From Zasmidium citrigriseum (lineage: Eukaryota; Ascomycota; Dothideomycetes; Mycosphaerellales; Mycosphaerellaceae), in NCBI GenBank assembly GCA_002786025.1, contig NHNW01000055.1, positions 212,728 through 276,727 on the forward strand: a stretch of 64,000 nt of DNA, in the 5' to 3' direction. Both the position numbers and the translations under genes were made by a program. Positions within the stretch are counted from its first letter, which is position 1. Each line of letters starts with the position of its first letter. The notes under the pieces are model-generated. The model did no database searches and had not been told where the DNA came from. It saw nothing but the letters and a program-made list of their open reading frames with translations. Below are positions 32,601-44,699 of the stretch, in pieces.

Positions 32601-35600
32601 ATACTAGTAAGCTTCCTCTCTATTACCTAATAGACTATAAAATCGATCTATAAGATAGTAAGACGCCGCCTTACCTAAAGTCGAGGCTAATAAGTACTAT
32701 TAAGAATAAAGTTATTAAGAAATAGACTAACGATTAACTAGTAGCTAGTAGTATTAGGCTAAGTAACTTACTAGCTTTAGTATAAGTACTTATTATCTAA
32801 AAACTAGGCGGAGGCCTATAAGTTTACTAAGATTTCTACGCTCTTAATAAACTTACTATTAAGAGCTAGTACCCTATCCCTTTAATATAGGATATATTAA
32901 ACTATATTATAGGTAAGAAGTAGTATACGAAACTAGATATTATCGTAGCCTTTAATCGTATTAGGATTATAGAAGGTAACGAATAGAAGACTACTTTCTC
33001 TACTCGCTATAGCTAGTTTAAGTACTTAGTTATACCCTTTAGATTATATAACGCGCCTAGTACTTTCTAGTCCTATATTAACGACTCCTTATATAAATAC
33101 CTTAATAATTTCGTCTTAGTATATCTTAACGACCTCCTTATCTTTAGCGATAGCTATAAAGAGTACGTTACTTACGTATAGAAGGTACTTAATAAGCTAC
33201 GAGCTACTAGCTTATAACTCGATATTAATAAGTACAAATTCTATATCTATAAGACTAAATATCTTAGTCTTATTATTACTATAGAAGAAATCTAGATAGA
33301 TCTAGTTAAGGTTACTATAATTAAGGATTAGTAGACTCTATAAATAGTTAAGGAAGTACTTACTTTCCTTAGCTTTATAAACTTCTACTACTACTTTATT
33401 CGAGGCTTCTCTCGTATTATATTACTCCTTACCTAGCTTACTTATAAGACTAATAATAGCGAACTAGTTACGTAGTACTAGACCTCTACCTATATATAAG
33501 CCTTTAACTAGCTTAAAGAAGCCTTCTCTAGTAATATAGTACTAGCGTACTTCGTACTAGGTTATAAGATAATCCTCGAAACTAACGCTTCGGATTTCGT
33601 TATTATAGCGGTCCTTTCCTAATAAGATAACAATAGCCTCCTCTAGCTAGTAGCTTATATATCTAAGAAGATATCCCTATAGGAATATAACTATAATATC
33701 TATAATAAAGAGCTCCTCGTAATTATATAAGCGTTTAAGGAATAGAGACTAGAGCTAATAGCCTACTATTATAACACTAACGCTACTAACTTTAAATAGA
33801 TATATAACGCTAAAGGCTAGCTAGTAATAGTATACTTAGACTATAAGAACCTAGAGTACTTTATAACTAGTAAGTAACTTAATCGCTAATAGGCTCGATA
33901 GGTAGAGTTCCTTTCCTAGTTTTACTTTAAAGTAATATACTAGCTAGGCGTATAAGGTACTAAACTAAACGCCTTAATAAGATAGCCTTAAGATAAGCTA
34001 GCTACTAGCGACTCTCGACTTACCTAATAGAACTAGATCCTACTACTTCTAAACTATATCCTTAACCTTAGTTCTAGCTTCCTTAAGCTATCCTCCTATA
34101 TAGAACTACTACCTAATATTAAAGCTACCTACTCTAATATCTCTATCCTAGAAGCTATTAACTAGATTTAGAATAGTTAACTAGCGAAGCTCCTATATAT
34201 AAATAAAGTCGATAATCGCGGAGTAAGAGTAGTTAATAGTATTATCTACGTTAAGAATCGATATAGACTATATATAATATATATACCTCTAGACGAAAAC
34301 CTTTAGAGAAAGATAGCTAAGGCTTACTATAAGTTACTATTATATAGTTATACTAGGCGAGCGAAGATACTAGATATAATATAACGCGACTTCCTCTAGT
34401 CTAGACTTTTATAGACTATATAATAGGTAGTCCGTATATACTATAACTACCTCTTAAATAAGTAATTAAATAATATTAGAACGGCCCTACTTTAGTCCTT
34501 ACTAGTCCTTTTCTAACTTTAGGACGATATCGCTATAGATTTTATTATTAAGCTCCTAGCTAGTAGGTTATCTATAGATAGATATACTTACTATAATATT
34601 CTTACTATTATAGATAGAATAGGTAAAGGCGCTAAACTACTTAGTATTTAGTCTATAGATACTAAGTATATAGCCTACGTCTTCGTAGATCGCTACTATT
34701 AATACTATAGCCTACTCTTAAATATTATTACTAATTATAGTACCTAGTAGATCTCTACCTTTTAGACTAGACTATACTAGCTCTTAGGTATTAACTATTA
34801 CCTATTAATAGCTTTCTACCTATAGACTAATAGGTAGTTTAAGAATACTAATAAGGAGATAGAACGCTATTTATATATATATATTAGGTATAGATAAGAC
34901 GACTAGATAGATTAGCTCCTACTTTACTAGGTCGCTTATAATAACTATATCTAGGAATCTACTAGTATCTTACCTACCTTTATAGAGACTATAAGAAACC
35001 TATATACTAATATTAATATATTACTACTATAACTACTTCTAATACTATAGCGTATATCCGCTACTATAGCTAATAAGTTTACTAAATATATAAAGGATAT
35101 TTAGTAGTTCCTTTACCTATAGCTCTAGCTAGTATAATAGATATAGATAGACTATACTAACGCTTATAGAGCCGTCCCTCTATCCTATTAAACTAGCGAT
35201 CGAGTCTATATTAGTACTTAGAACTAGTCTACTATAAGACTCTCTAAGAAGCTTAATATAAAATAGTATAGGCTAGTTACTATTACTAAGGTTCTTAATA
35301 GTATATATAAAGTCGACTTTAACTTAGTCTTAGTAGATATCTATAATATCTTTAACGCTAATTACTTACGTCCCTATCTACTAGGCGTCGATAAAGGTAC
35401 TTAGCTACTACCTATTAAAGTAACGAATAACTCTAATAGACGAGTAGACTAGTAGTATATAGAATACCTCTTAGACTTTAGAAAAAGAGGTAAAGGTATA
35501 TAATACCTAGTTAAGTAGCGAGGATATCTAGATAGCTAAGTAACTTAGAAGCCTACTTAGTAAGTATTTAAAGATACGCTAGAGGCGGTAGTAGACTTCT

Positions 35601-36030
35601 ACTTTAACTATTTAGAGAAGCCTATTAATACTAACTTCTACCTACTAGCTAGGTAGATACCTTATAAGCCTCTTAAGGAACTTAATAGTTTAAAGCTAGC
35701 GGCTACTATAGTCGCTATTATAGAGGCTACTAGCTACTACTACTTAGTTAAGCTAGTACTAGGTAGCGTATAATAGTAGGCTATCTCTCGGACTTATAGT
35801 ACTTATCGCTTAACCTCTAGTATATTAGATACTACCCTAATATAGGCTAAGGATACTAGCCTACTAGTATAGTAGGATCTAGCGCTTATATTACTAAAGA
35901 GTAGTATAGATAGTAATTATACTACTAATTATAATAATAAAGACGACTCTCTCTTTACGCGCGTAATACTCGCTACTTAAGGCTATAGAGTACGATTATA
36001 GAGGACTATATTACCTAGAGGGGAGAGTAG

Positions 36031-36205
36031 TATAATAGGCCTAGCCTAGTAACTACCTAATATATAATATAGGTTAGCTTAGTATAGCCTATCCTAGGGC
36101 TTAGTACCTAATTTCCTATAACTAAGCTAACTTCCTAGCTACCTCTTAGATAGACTTATCGAATATTTAACTATTACGCCTATACTCTATTATTAGCCCC
36201 TTATA
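36031..36205 (+). repeat. 3' LTR of the gypsy element
   Basis: It is exactly as long as the 5' copy (175 bp), with the same ends, and is preceded by the polypurine tract. Differences from the 5' LTR are mostly transitions, as expected from independent RIP of the two copies. Confidence 0.9.
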
Positions 36206-36210
36206 GTATC
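36206..36210. other. Target-site duplication GTATC, right copy
   Basis: It is an exact repeat of 29,452-29,456, immediately after the 3' LTR. Confidence 0.85.
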
Positions 36211-36619
36211 TCTATTTAGTATAAATAGAATTTTATAGCTAATTAGCTTAGAAACTACTTTCTAGCTTCTACTTACTTTAATATAATATATAATTAGAAG
36301 GAAATATAAATATTAAGTTATATAAACTACTAGTTAATAGTAATTATTATTCTAATATTATCTAGAGTATATTTACTAATATTCTTTAATACTTCTATAA
36401 GCTTAAGTAACTTTATACTTTTTAGTTATAAAAGTAGGATTAGAAAGTAAAGTTAGAAGCCTAGTCTTAATAGCTAGATTAATAAATCTAATTAGCTAGG
36501 GAAAAGAAGTTAAGTATAATATTTATAACTTATAAAAGTTATATACCTTAGTATAGAGAATAGGAATAGAGAGCTATAGATCCTAGTATATTAAATCCCT
36601 ATAGGTCTAGTATAATAGA

Positions 36620-37238
36620 GATTTAAATAAGAGATATATATATCTTAAGTAAAAGATAGAAATTAGTTTATTTTCTAACTTTTAGTTTAGTTAAGAGCGT
36701 TTTATATACTATAATATACTCTTTAAGTAGATAGCTACTTAATTATATTATAACTATATTATAGCCTTTCTATACTAGTTTCCTCTATATATAAAGTACT
36801 AGCTTTTTTTTATAGTTCTAATTTCTTCTAATAGTTATAGTCTATAGAACTTTAATAATATAGCGCTAAGAGCTTAAACTACTATTACTAGCCTTTTAAT
36901 AGCTACTTATATATAAGCTCTAGCTAATATATAGTATCTTTTAAATAATAGTTAGATTTAGATTAATAATAAAGAAGGCTCTATTAAGCTTAATCCTAAA
37001 GAGGATATAAACGCGGATAATAATAATAATACGCTAGGTACTTTAAATAAAAACTATAATAATAATAATAATAGTAAAACGCTTAACTAAGAACTATATT
37101 ACCTTTAGTAAAAATATACTATTCTATAGTAAGATATAGAAGCTAGTACTTTATAGGCGAGTATTATAAGACTTAGGTATAATATAAAGTAACTTTCTAT
37201 AAATTTAACTCTAGACCTAAATAAGTTAGATAATAAAG

Positions 37239-37271
<33 letters not shown>

Positions 37272-38000
37272 TAAGTTAAATACTATTATAATAATAGTAA
37301 GATAAAAGTCCTTTTCTCTATAGATATAAGCCTTCTACTATTCTATTATTTATAGAAGAAGAGCTAATTACTTTTATAGGTAAAATATATCTAAAGCTTA
37401 AGAAGTTTATATTCTATAAGGCTATATCTATTAAGAAAGCTAGACTATTTCTTTAAGATTTAGACTTAATTTTTAGCCTATCTAGGTAAATCTATAGTAT
37501 AGATAAAGTAAAGATACTATATAGTATTATATATCTTATATATAAAACGAGTAAGTATTAGTATATAGACTATAAGATTAAAGAGCTAGATTAAGGATAC
37601 CTATATACTAACTTTAAGATATAGTATCTTAATATAGTTAGGAACCTAGTAAATTATATACTTACTATTACTTTTAAGTATAAGTAATATTATTAGTATT
37701 AGAATTAGGATATTAAATAATTTATATCTAAATTAAATATCCTTAAGAATTAACTTAAAGACTACCTTAAGCTATAGAAGATATATTATCTTCTTATAAA
37801 GCTTAATCTAAACCTTTATAGTACTATTATTAAGTACTACGAGATTCTAAAGTAATAATATAAACTTATTATACTAGTAACCTATATTAAAACTACTAAT
37901 AAACTAATCTCTAGGAATAAGTAAGATTATAAGAGTAATAATTATAAGAAGAAAGTAAGTAGCTATAGCGCTACTATACTATACTATTAAAAAACTATAG
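36620..38000 (+). pseudogene. Gag-like coding remnant
   Basis: In plus orientation, reading TAG/TAA as Gln/Trp, a frame of about 440 codons appears. An N-terminal helical part is followed by an Asn-rich linker encoded by AAT repeats. Then comes a region with the spacing of LTR-element capsid proteins: FIFYKAISIKKARLFLQDL, ILYSIIYL, QYYQYQNQDIKQFISKLNIL, KLNLNLYSTIIKYYEILKQQ. It ends in a Lys-rich stretch. No protease, RT or LTR follows, so this would be a truncated or non-autonomous element. The assignment rests on pattern only. Between 36,211 and 36,620 nothing is recognised. Confidence 0.4.
37015..37275 (+). repeat. AAT trinucleotide repeats inside the gag-like remnant
   Basis: Runs of AAT occur near 37,019-37,031, 37,055-37,071 and 37,238-37,270, the last about ten units. 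They encode poly-Asn in the frame of the surrounding remnant, so they may be an expanded low-complexity linker rather than independent microsatellites. Confidence 0.6.
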
Positions 38001-38559
38001 TTTTTTAGTTATATTATTTTTAATTTTAACTCTATTTTTACTTTTTCTATATTCTCTACTCTAAATAATAGAGGGTTACCTAAGAAACTATTACTAGATT
38101 TAGCCTAGCTTACCTATAATAAATTACTAAACTTCCTATAGCTCCCTATAGATTAGTTTAGCTCTATAGAAAATTATTTTAGGGTTAGTTATAATTTTCC
38201 TATATCTACTACGCTTAAAAGTATCCTAGATAAAAATATCTTAGCTAGTAGAGTCTCCGTTCCTTTAAAATAAATTAAAAATTAAAGGAAATAGTAGTTT
38301 TAGGACTAAAACCCTCTAAAGACGGATTATTCTAGGCCTACTAATACTTTTTTCGAAATCTATATAAAATTTTAGTCTAGAAAATATCTCTAACTATCCT
38401 AGAATAATTTAGGAAGGGTAAGGAATAAAAGCTATAAGTTAGGCGAGTAAGTTTAAGGTAAAGTATAAAAGTACTATATCTTAGCTAGATAGTCTCTATT
38501 TAACTTCCTATCTTCTAGGCTAACCTTCTAGGCCCTAAGGAATAATATAGAATAGGTCC

Positions 38560-40600
38560 TAGAGTCGTAGAACGTAAAGGGCTAATAGTACCTAGTTATT
38601 ACTATTTTAATATATTTTTATATTCTATAATAAGGTTAACTATATCTACTTTATCTTAACCTCTACTATTTAGGATAAAACTATCTAAATAATCTCTTCT
38701 ACTCTCCTCGAGACTAAAATAAGTATCTAGACGCCTCTTAAAGGATAGGATCTAGTAGTAATAGGTAGAGGAAAGGTATAATAATAATAGAGAAATTAAC
38801 CTCTATCTTACGCTTAGGTATATACTTTAAGAGAATAGCCTACCTATAGTATAGCTTAGAGTAGACGATTCTCTAGTAAAGACGCCTCTCGATACCCTCT
38901 AATACTTACTCTCTAATATAATAGTAAGCTTATAGAATAAGGAGTAAAGCGTAAAAGAGAATACCTTCTCTTCTATCTCTACTATATCTCCTACTTAAAT
39001 CTTAGTTAAAAGAGTTATTAACTATACTAAAGAAGAGATAGAGGGTTATATTTAATACCCCTAAGGTTAAATAGTAGTCGAGCTAGGAGCTTATTAACCC
39101 CTAAGAGTAAGATAAGGTCCTTTATAACTAGAGTATACCTTTTCCTATAAATAGGTAATAAATATTAGGCTTTATAGAAGAGTAATAGCCTACCTTTAGC
39201 TTAGTCGACTAGACTATAGAACTATAAATCGTAGTATTACTAATCTATATATATATCTATTAAGTATAAAAGAGAGCGTTATTTATTAATAAATATAATA
39301 AATATACTACCTTAAGAGATAGAGAGAGTTAGATAGTATTTTACCTACTATAAATACTATACTATTATTCCCTTATAGTTTATTACTACCTATCCTAAAT
39401 TAAAGGAAGAGTATAAAGTATAATAGAGCTAGCTAAAGACTCTACTATCTATAGCTAACTTTAGAGTATATAGATAGCTAGATCTATTTCTTTCTAAGTA
39501 GAATAAAGATAGTACTACTTAAAGTAGAAGATAACCTCTATCCCTTAAATATATAGTATAAGGAAAGTACTATAGTATCTACCTTAGAATAAATACTCTA
39601 TCGTATTATAATAAGAGATAGGGCTAATAGAATTAATAACCTAAATAAGCTATTCTACTTATATAGGAGGTAACTATAGAGTATTATCTAGATAGTACTT
39701 AGGTAGTAGTAGTATTATAAAGTAGTAACGCCTTCTACTATAGAATTAGAGAGTTATACCTAAAGTACTAGTAATAATAGTACTATTATTAAGTATTAAG
39801 GATAGTAGATACTTATAAGAAGCTTAGTATATAAAAGTATAGCTAATAAGTAAGGGCTCTTATAGTCTATTTAGGTAGTAGAGTTTTAGAGATATATAGT
39901 CTTAGAGTAGGACTTCTAAAGTAGTAGATTAGAATATCTTCTCTTTATAGTATAGAATAGATAAGGTTCTACTTTAGCTAAGAGTTATTACGCCTTAGAA
40001 TAGGTCCTAATACTTACCTTAATCTAGGAGTAGCGCTACTAGATAGTATAACTAGGATAAAGTATAAGATAATACTAGTTATATATAATACTTTATAGTT
40101 TTAACTTAAAGTTAAAGAGAATAGAAGAGCTTAGGAGGTTATAGAATAAATAACTATACCTCTTAGAGTATACTACTATCTAAGACTCTTAGACTTATAG
40201 AGTATCTACCTTAGTACTCTTTAAAATACTAGAGTAGAAGGGTCTAAGTAAGTATTATATAGTTAGCTACTTTACTCTACTAGTAGGTCTATAAAGGGCG
40301 TCTAGAAGTAGGCTAATTAGGTAGTATAGTATAGTAGAGTAAGATAAGAATACTATTATACTAGGCTATAGAATAGTCTTATAAAGTCTATTACTAACTA
40401 CTTTCTACTATAGAATAGAGTTAGTATCTATATACTAAAGATAGTAAGTCGCTTAGTAGGTAGACTAAATCCTAGTAGAATAGAGTAGGAGTTATACTAT
40501 AGTAGAGTCTTAGTATACTAGACTATATAATATAATATATAGTAGTAGCTAATATATTTAAGAGTAGAGAGCCTTTACCTTACTATCTATTAAGCTTAGT
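38560..40600 (+). pseudogene. Unidentified coding remnant, plus strand
   Basis: With TAG/TAA read as Gln/Trp, one plus frame shows sustained protein-like patterning for about 650 codons, for example EEIEGYIQYPQGQIVVELGA, LLFPYSLLLPILNQRKS and YFFLSRIKIVLLKVEDNLYP. The sense strand is markedly purine-rich. No reverse transcriptase, transposase or other family motif was recognised, and no terminal repeats were found. Because TGA cannot survive RIP and TAG/TAA are ambiguous, frame openness is weak evidence; the amino-acid pattern is the only support. From 38,000 to 38,560 nothing is recognised. Confidence 0.3.
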
Positions 40601-41389
40601 AGTAAGGTAATTGTCTTTATACTATATTCTATTATTACTATATATTAAGTAATCGCTTAGATATATATACTAGAGTAAGTAAAGTATACCTATATTAATA
40701 TCCTTTCTTATAAGTAGGACTATTATTAGTAGAAAGGACCTACTTCTAGAAATCTTAGAGAGAGTAGAAGATAGAAGGTATACTAGAACGAGGATAGTAG
40801 TTAGGACTACTAGATAGGTATAGGACTAGGTACCTCTACTAGGAATAGACTAAAGATATAAAAGATATAAATACTAGTAGTTAAGAGTATATCTACTACT
40901 AGAATTAGTATCTAAAGCTAAGTATAGAGTAGAATAGGGTAACGAGGTCCTTATTAATAGGAATATATAGAATAAGAGAGGTATAGAGAGTTTACTTCTC
41001 TATAAAGAGTAGATAGATAGAAGGAATATAGTAGACTAGATATATAGAAGAGGATAACTTACTAAATAGGGTATAGAAAGAAAGGTAAGTATTAAAGACG
41101 AAAGAGCTTACTATAAGCTCCGTCTTAGTAGAGTAACTAAGTAGAGGGATAGCTAGAAATAGAGTTACTACTTAGTTACTATATATAAGTACTAAGTAGT
41201 TACCTTAGGCGTCCTCTTAGACCTATAGTATAAGGTACTATTAATAGTATAAGAGAAAAGTAATATTCCTAAGCGTAGATAGAGTATAGAGTAGTAGTAT
41301 AAAATAGTAGTAGAGGAGTAGTAAATAGTACCTAAGATAGAAAAGTAGAGAATAGTTTAGCTTAGTTAAACTCTTAAATCCTTAACTTC

Positions 41390-42600
41390 TACTATTACTC
41401 TTACTACTTAAGCTAAGTCTTTATAATATCGAAGTTATAAATCCTTAGTAAACTATCTACTTAGCTTCCTTAGACCTTTAAACCCTTTCTTACTAATCCT
41501 TCTCTTTCTTCTCTCTACCTCTTTTCTACTTTTCTTCTTCTTTTCTTCTACTACTTCTTTCTAAGTTTATCCCTCTCTAAGACTTATAATCTAAGAATTA
41601 TAAGTACTTAGAGTAGTACTAAACTTAGAGAAGAGTAGTAGATACTCCTTTCTCTTATCCTTTCTCTAGAAAAGTTCTACCTTTTCTAAAACCTTCTTAT
41701 ACTTCTTCCTCTTCTTCTTTTCCTTTCTCTTCCTTTTTCTCTTCTTCTCTTCCTCTTCTATAGATATATAATCTCTATAAAGAAGATCCTCTATCTTATA
41801 GATAGTATAATTATCTAGCTCTTCTATAGTAGAAGTTCTAATAAACTCCTTTATAGTAGCCTTCTTCTCCTCTTTATATAATCTATTAAAAGGATTTATA
41901 CTCTTAAGGAAGTATAAATTATCTTTAATATCTATATAGATATAATAGATACTATTATAAGCTAGATTCTCCTTAAAAGTATTAAACTCCTTAGAAGAAT
42001 AGATACCTTTAGTAAGGAAAGTCTTAACTAGACCTATAAATAAATTAGTAGACTTTCTCTAGTAGTAGAGCTTTAGACTTACTTAGGTCCTTATAGTAGT
42101 AACTATACCTTATTAGATAGAAGTTTAAGTAGAGAAATATCTTCTTAAAATAACTCTTCTTTAAGATATAAGAAGCTATAAACTTTCTTAGATCTAGATA
42201 TAGATCTACTAAAGAACTACTACTCTTATAGAGTAGATCTATAGAGAATAAGTTAGTAAAGACCTTTCTAATATCTAGAGTAGAGTACTTACTAGTAACC
42301 TCTAGATATTATATAAGTTATAGTACTTAAGCCTCTTAATAAAGTAGATAATTCTAACTCTATTAAGATAGTCTATAAGTACTTTACTTTAGTCTCTCTC
42401 TATCTTATTAAAAGTATTAATAATAGACTTAATAGTCTTATCTACTTTAGTAGAAGAGACTTTAGTACTATTAAGAATATACTTCTTAATAAAATAGAGT
42501 AGAGTAATAGTAGTAGTAGTACTAGTACTAGATATCTATAGATATATATTAGTTAAGCCTCTACTAAAGTCTCTAGTAATATTTACTTATCTTTACTAGT
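41390..42600 (-). pseudogene. Unidentified coding remnant, minus strand, Lys/Glu-rich C-terminus
   Basis: The minus strand reads as a plausible frame from about 42,550. Examples are VSSTKVDKTIKSIINTFNKI, VLIDYLNRVRIIYFIKRLKY and NPFNRLYKEEKKATIKEF, followed by a strongly charged tail (EEEEKRRKRKRKGKEEKEEV, then KKKKSRKEVERRKRRI). The shape (helical body, basic-acidic tail) could be a gag or a DNA-binding protein, but no family is recognised. It converges on the plus-strand remnant ending near 40,600. Between 40,600 and 41,390 no coding pattern was recognised. Confidence 0.3.
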
Positions 42601-43860
42601 AGATAGTAAAGTAATAGAAGTAATTTCATTTAATTTTAATTAGAATTCTAATAGAATAGTTAGTTAAGCCTCTAGAATAGTAGTAGTAGTAGTAGTAGAA
42701 ACTTACTACTTCTTTTCCTTCCTTCTTCTCTTCTTCTTCTCTTACTAGATAGTAGAGAATAGTAGAGTAGAATAGAGTAGTATTAAGTTAATAGAAAAGA
42801 AAGGAAAGAAAGGAAAGAGATAGTATATTTATTTTTATTCTCTTCCCTTCTTTTCCTTCTCTCTCTCTTTCTAGCTTTTCTAGCCTTTTTAACCTTTCTA
42901 TTCTTTTTTCTAATCTTTTTAACCTCTTCTACTTTCTTTCTAGCCTTCTTCTAACCTTTTCTACTCTTAAATTTATAAGAGAGAGGAGTTAAGAGAGCCC
43001 TAAGTCCTCTAAGTCCTTTAACTCTATTTAAAGTTTTTTAATTTCTTAGCCTCTCTATCTTTCTAACTCTCTTTCTAGCTTTTCTATTAACCTTAATTCC
43101 TTTCTAACCTTTTCCTAATCTTCTCTATTCTTAATTTAGCTAGAGAGAGGAGTTAGAGAAGCTTTAAGTCTTTTAACTTCTTTAACTCTATTTAAAGTCT
43201 TTTAATTCTTTTAGCTTTCTAGCCTTTCTAGCTTTCTTTCTAGCCTCTCTATTAACTTTAAATTCCCTAGTCTTCTTTCTAACCTCTTTCTAGTCTCTTT
43301 CTTTCTTAATTAAGTTAAAAATAGAAGTTAAAAAAGTCTTAAGTCCTTTAAGTTTTTTAACTTCTTTTTAAGTTTTTTAACTTCTTTCTTAGCTTACTTT
43401 AGCTTCCTAGCCTTTTCTCTAGCCTCTCTTTTAATTTATAAGAAGGTTAGAATACTAGCTTCTCTCTTTCTAAGAGATAGAAGAGAATAGAAAGAAGAGA
43501 AAGATATATAGAAAAGAAAGATTTTTTCTTTTTCTTTTCTTTCTTTTCTTTCTATATCTTCTTTACTATATACTACTTATACTAGTATCTTTCTATACCT
43601 CTTTTCTACTTTAGAGAAGCTAGAGTTCTTTACTTACTATTTTCTTCTCCTTCTTCTACTTTTACTTTAGAAGAAAGTATAAAGAATCCTTCTTCTACCT
43701 TTTTCTACCTTCTTCTAACTCTTCTACTTCTACTTTAAAAGAAAGTAGAAAATATAGAAACTTTTCTAGCTTCTTCTTCTTCCTCTTCTACTTTAGAAGA
43801 AAGTAGAGAGAATAGAAGCTACTTCTAGCTTCTCTTCTTTTTAGTAAATTTACCTTTTTC
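41395..43860. repeat. Long pyrimidine-rich (CT) tract on plus strand
   Basis: The plus strand is dominated by C and T with frequent CTTCTT, TTTCTT and TCTAGCC motifs, the reverse of the purine-rich DNA just upstream (38,600-41,350). The switch is at about 41,360. Part of the skew follows the minus-strand remnant above. The portion 42,840-43,860 has no protein-like reading and contains short internal repeats (AACCTTTCTA, CTAGCCTTTC). Confidence 0.55.
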
Positions 43861-44451
43861 TACTAACTTTTATTTAATTAGTATAGAAACTTATCTAAGG
43901 CTTTACTTTTAATAAAAGTACTTAAAATTTTTAAAAAAGAATAAGAATACTTTAAAGGCTATAGCTTTTTTTTACTTTCTACTAAATTTATACTTAAATT
44001 TAAGTATAAAGAACCTAAAGAGAGCTTTCCTTCTTAGACTTAAATAGAACCTTATACTAACTTCTACTCTTAGACTATCTTAGTTCTAGACTCTTTCTAT
44101 AGTCTCTAATAGCTATATCTTCTCCTTTTAGTAATTTAAAAGCCTTCTTTTCTAGTATTATAGTAGAGCCTAGGCTTAGCTCTAGGAGGTAATATCTATA
44201 GTAGTAGTAGCTAAACTAACTAGTAGCTTAAAGAATCGCTCTAAATTAGAGCCTTTAGTAAAGGGTACCCCCTTTAGCTTATCTTAAAACGCTATAGAAG
44301 GCTAGAAGTAGTATATATAACCTATTAGCTATATAGCTATAAATATCTAGCTATCTATAAAGAAGAAGCTTAGAAAAGCTAAGCTTAAAGAAGGTTAAGT
44401 AACCTATTATAGCCTAAGGTAGGCTAATAGGATCTCCTACTATATACCTCC
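43861..44451. other. Possible LTR-like sequence ending at a CTCCCCTACTTAG motif
   Basis: The right edge (about 44,447, ...CTACTATATA) is followed by CCTCCCCTACTTAG. On the minus strand this reads as a polypurine tract followed by a TATA (ancestral TGTA) start, as at an LTR boundary. No matching second LTR was found to the right, so this is only a candidate. Confidence 0.25.
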
Positions 44452-44699
44452 CCTACTTAGAGAAGTCGTACCCTTATAATAATAAAGGAGTATTAAATCG
44501 CTTATAAATTATCGTAAAAAGCGCTTAAAACGCCTAAATTTTTAAACCTAGAGTCTAACTATCCTTCGCGTAGCGCGCAAAGAAATACTAGTAACTATAT
44601 AATCTATTAAACCTATATACGCCTTAATCTAGCGCCCTTATTTATTAAATTATACTCTAAAACGCTTAAATTAACTATCTATTAAACTCTAAGGTCCTT

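Larger units (their letters stand above)
29457..36205 (+). mobile_element. Ty3/gypsy LTR retrotransposon with chromodomain, RIP-inactivated
   Basis: This element of 6,749 bp has 175-bp LTRs and 5-bp duplications. The order is gag, protease, reverse transcriptase, RNase H, integrase and chromodomain, all on plus, which identifies a chromovirus-type Ty3/gypsy element. A zinc-knuckle relic lies at about 31,605-31,665 (its Cys and His codons now read Tyr). A protease region at about 31,870-32,200 ends in ILGYD. The RT region is about 32,600-33,330, with the active-site relic VYLNDLLIFSD at 33,117 (YLDD with GAC changed to AAC). The integrase includes DDIAIDFIIKLLASRLS at about 34,525. A chromodomain at about 35,440-35,560 reads IEYLLDFRKRGKG, then YLVK. 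A purine-rich tract (AGAGGGGAGAGTAG, 36,017-36,030) abuts the 3' LTR. It is dead, since every frame is full of TAG/TAA. Confidence 0.93.

Noticed and set aside
38171..38183. TTAGGGTTAG-like string inside the RIP block
   Set aside because: Only about one and a half units occur within very TA-rich sequence, with no truncated element beside it; chance is sufficient.
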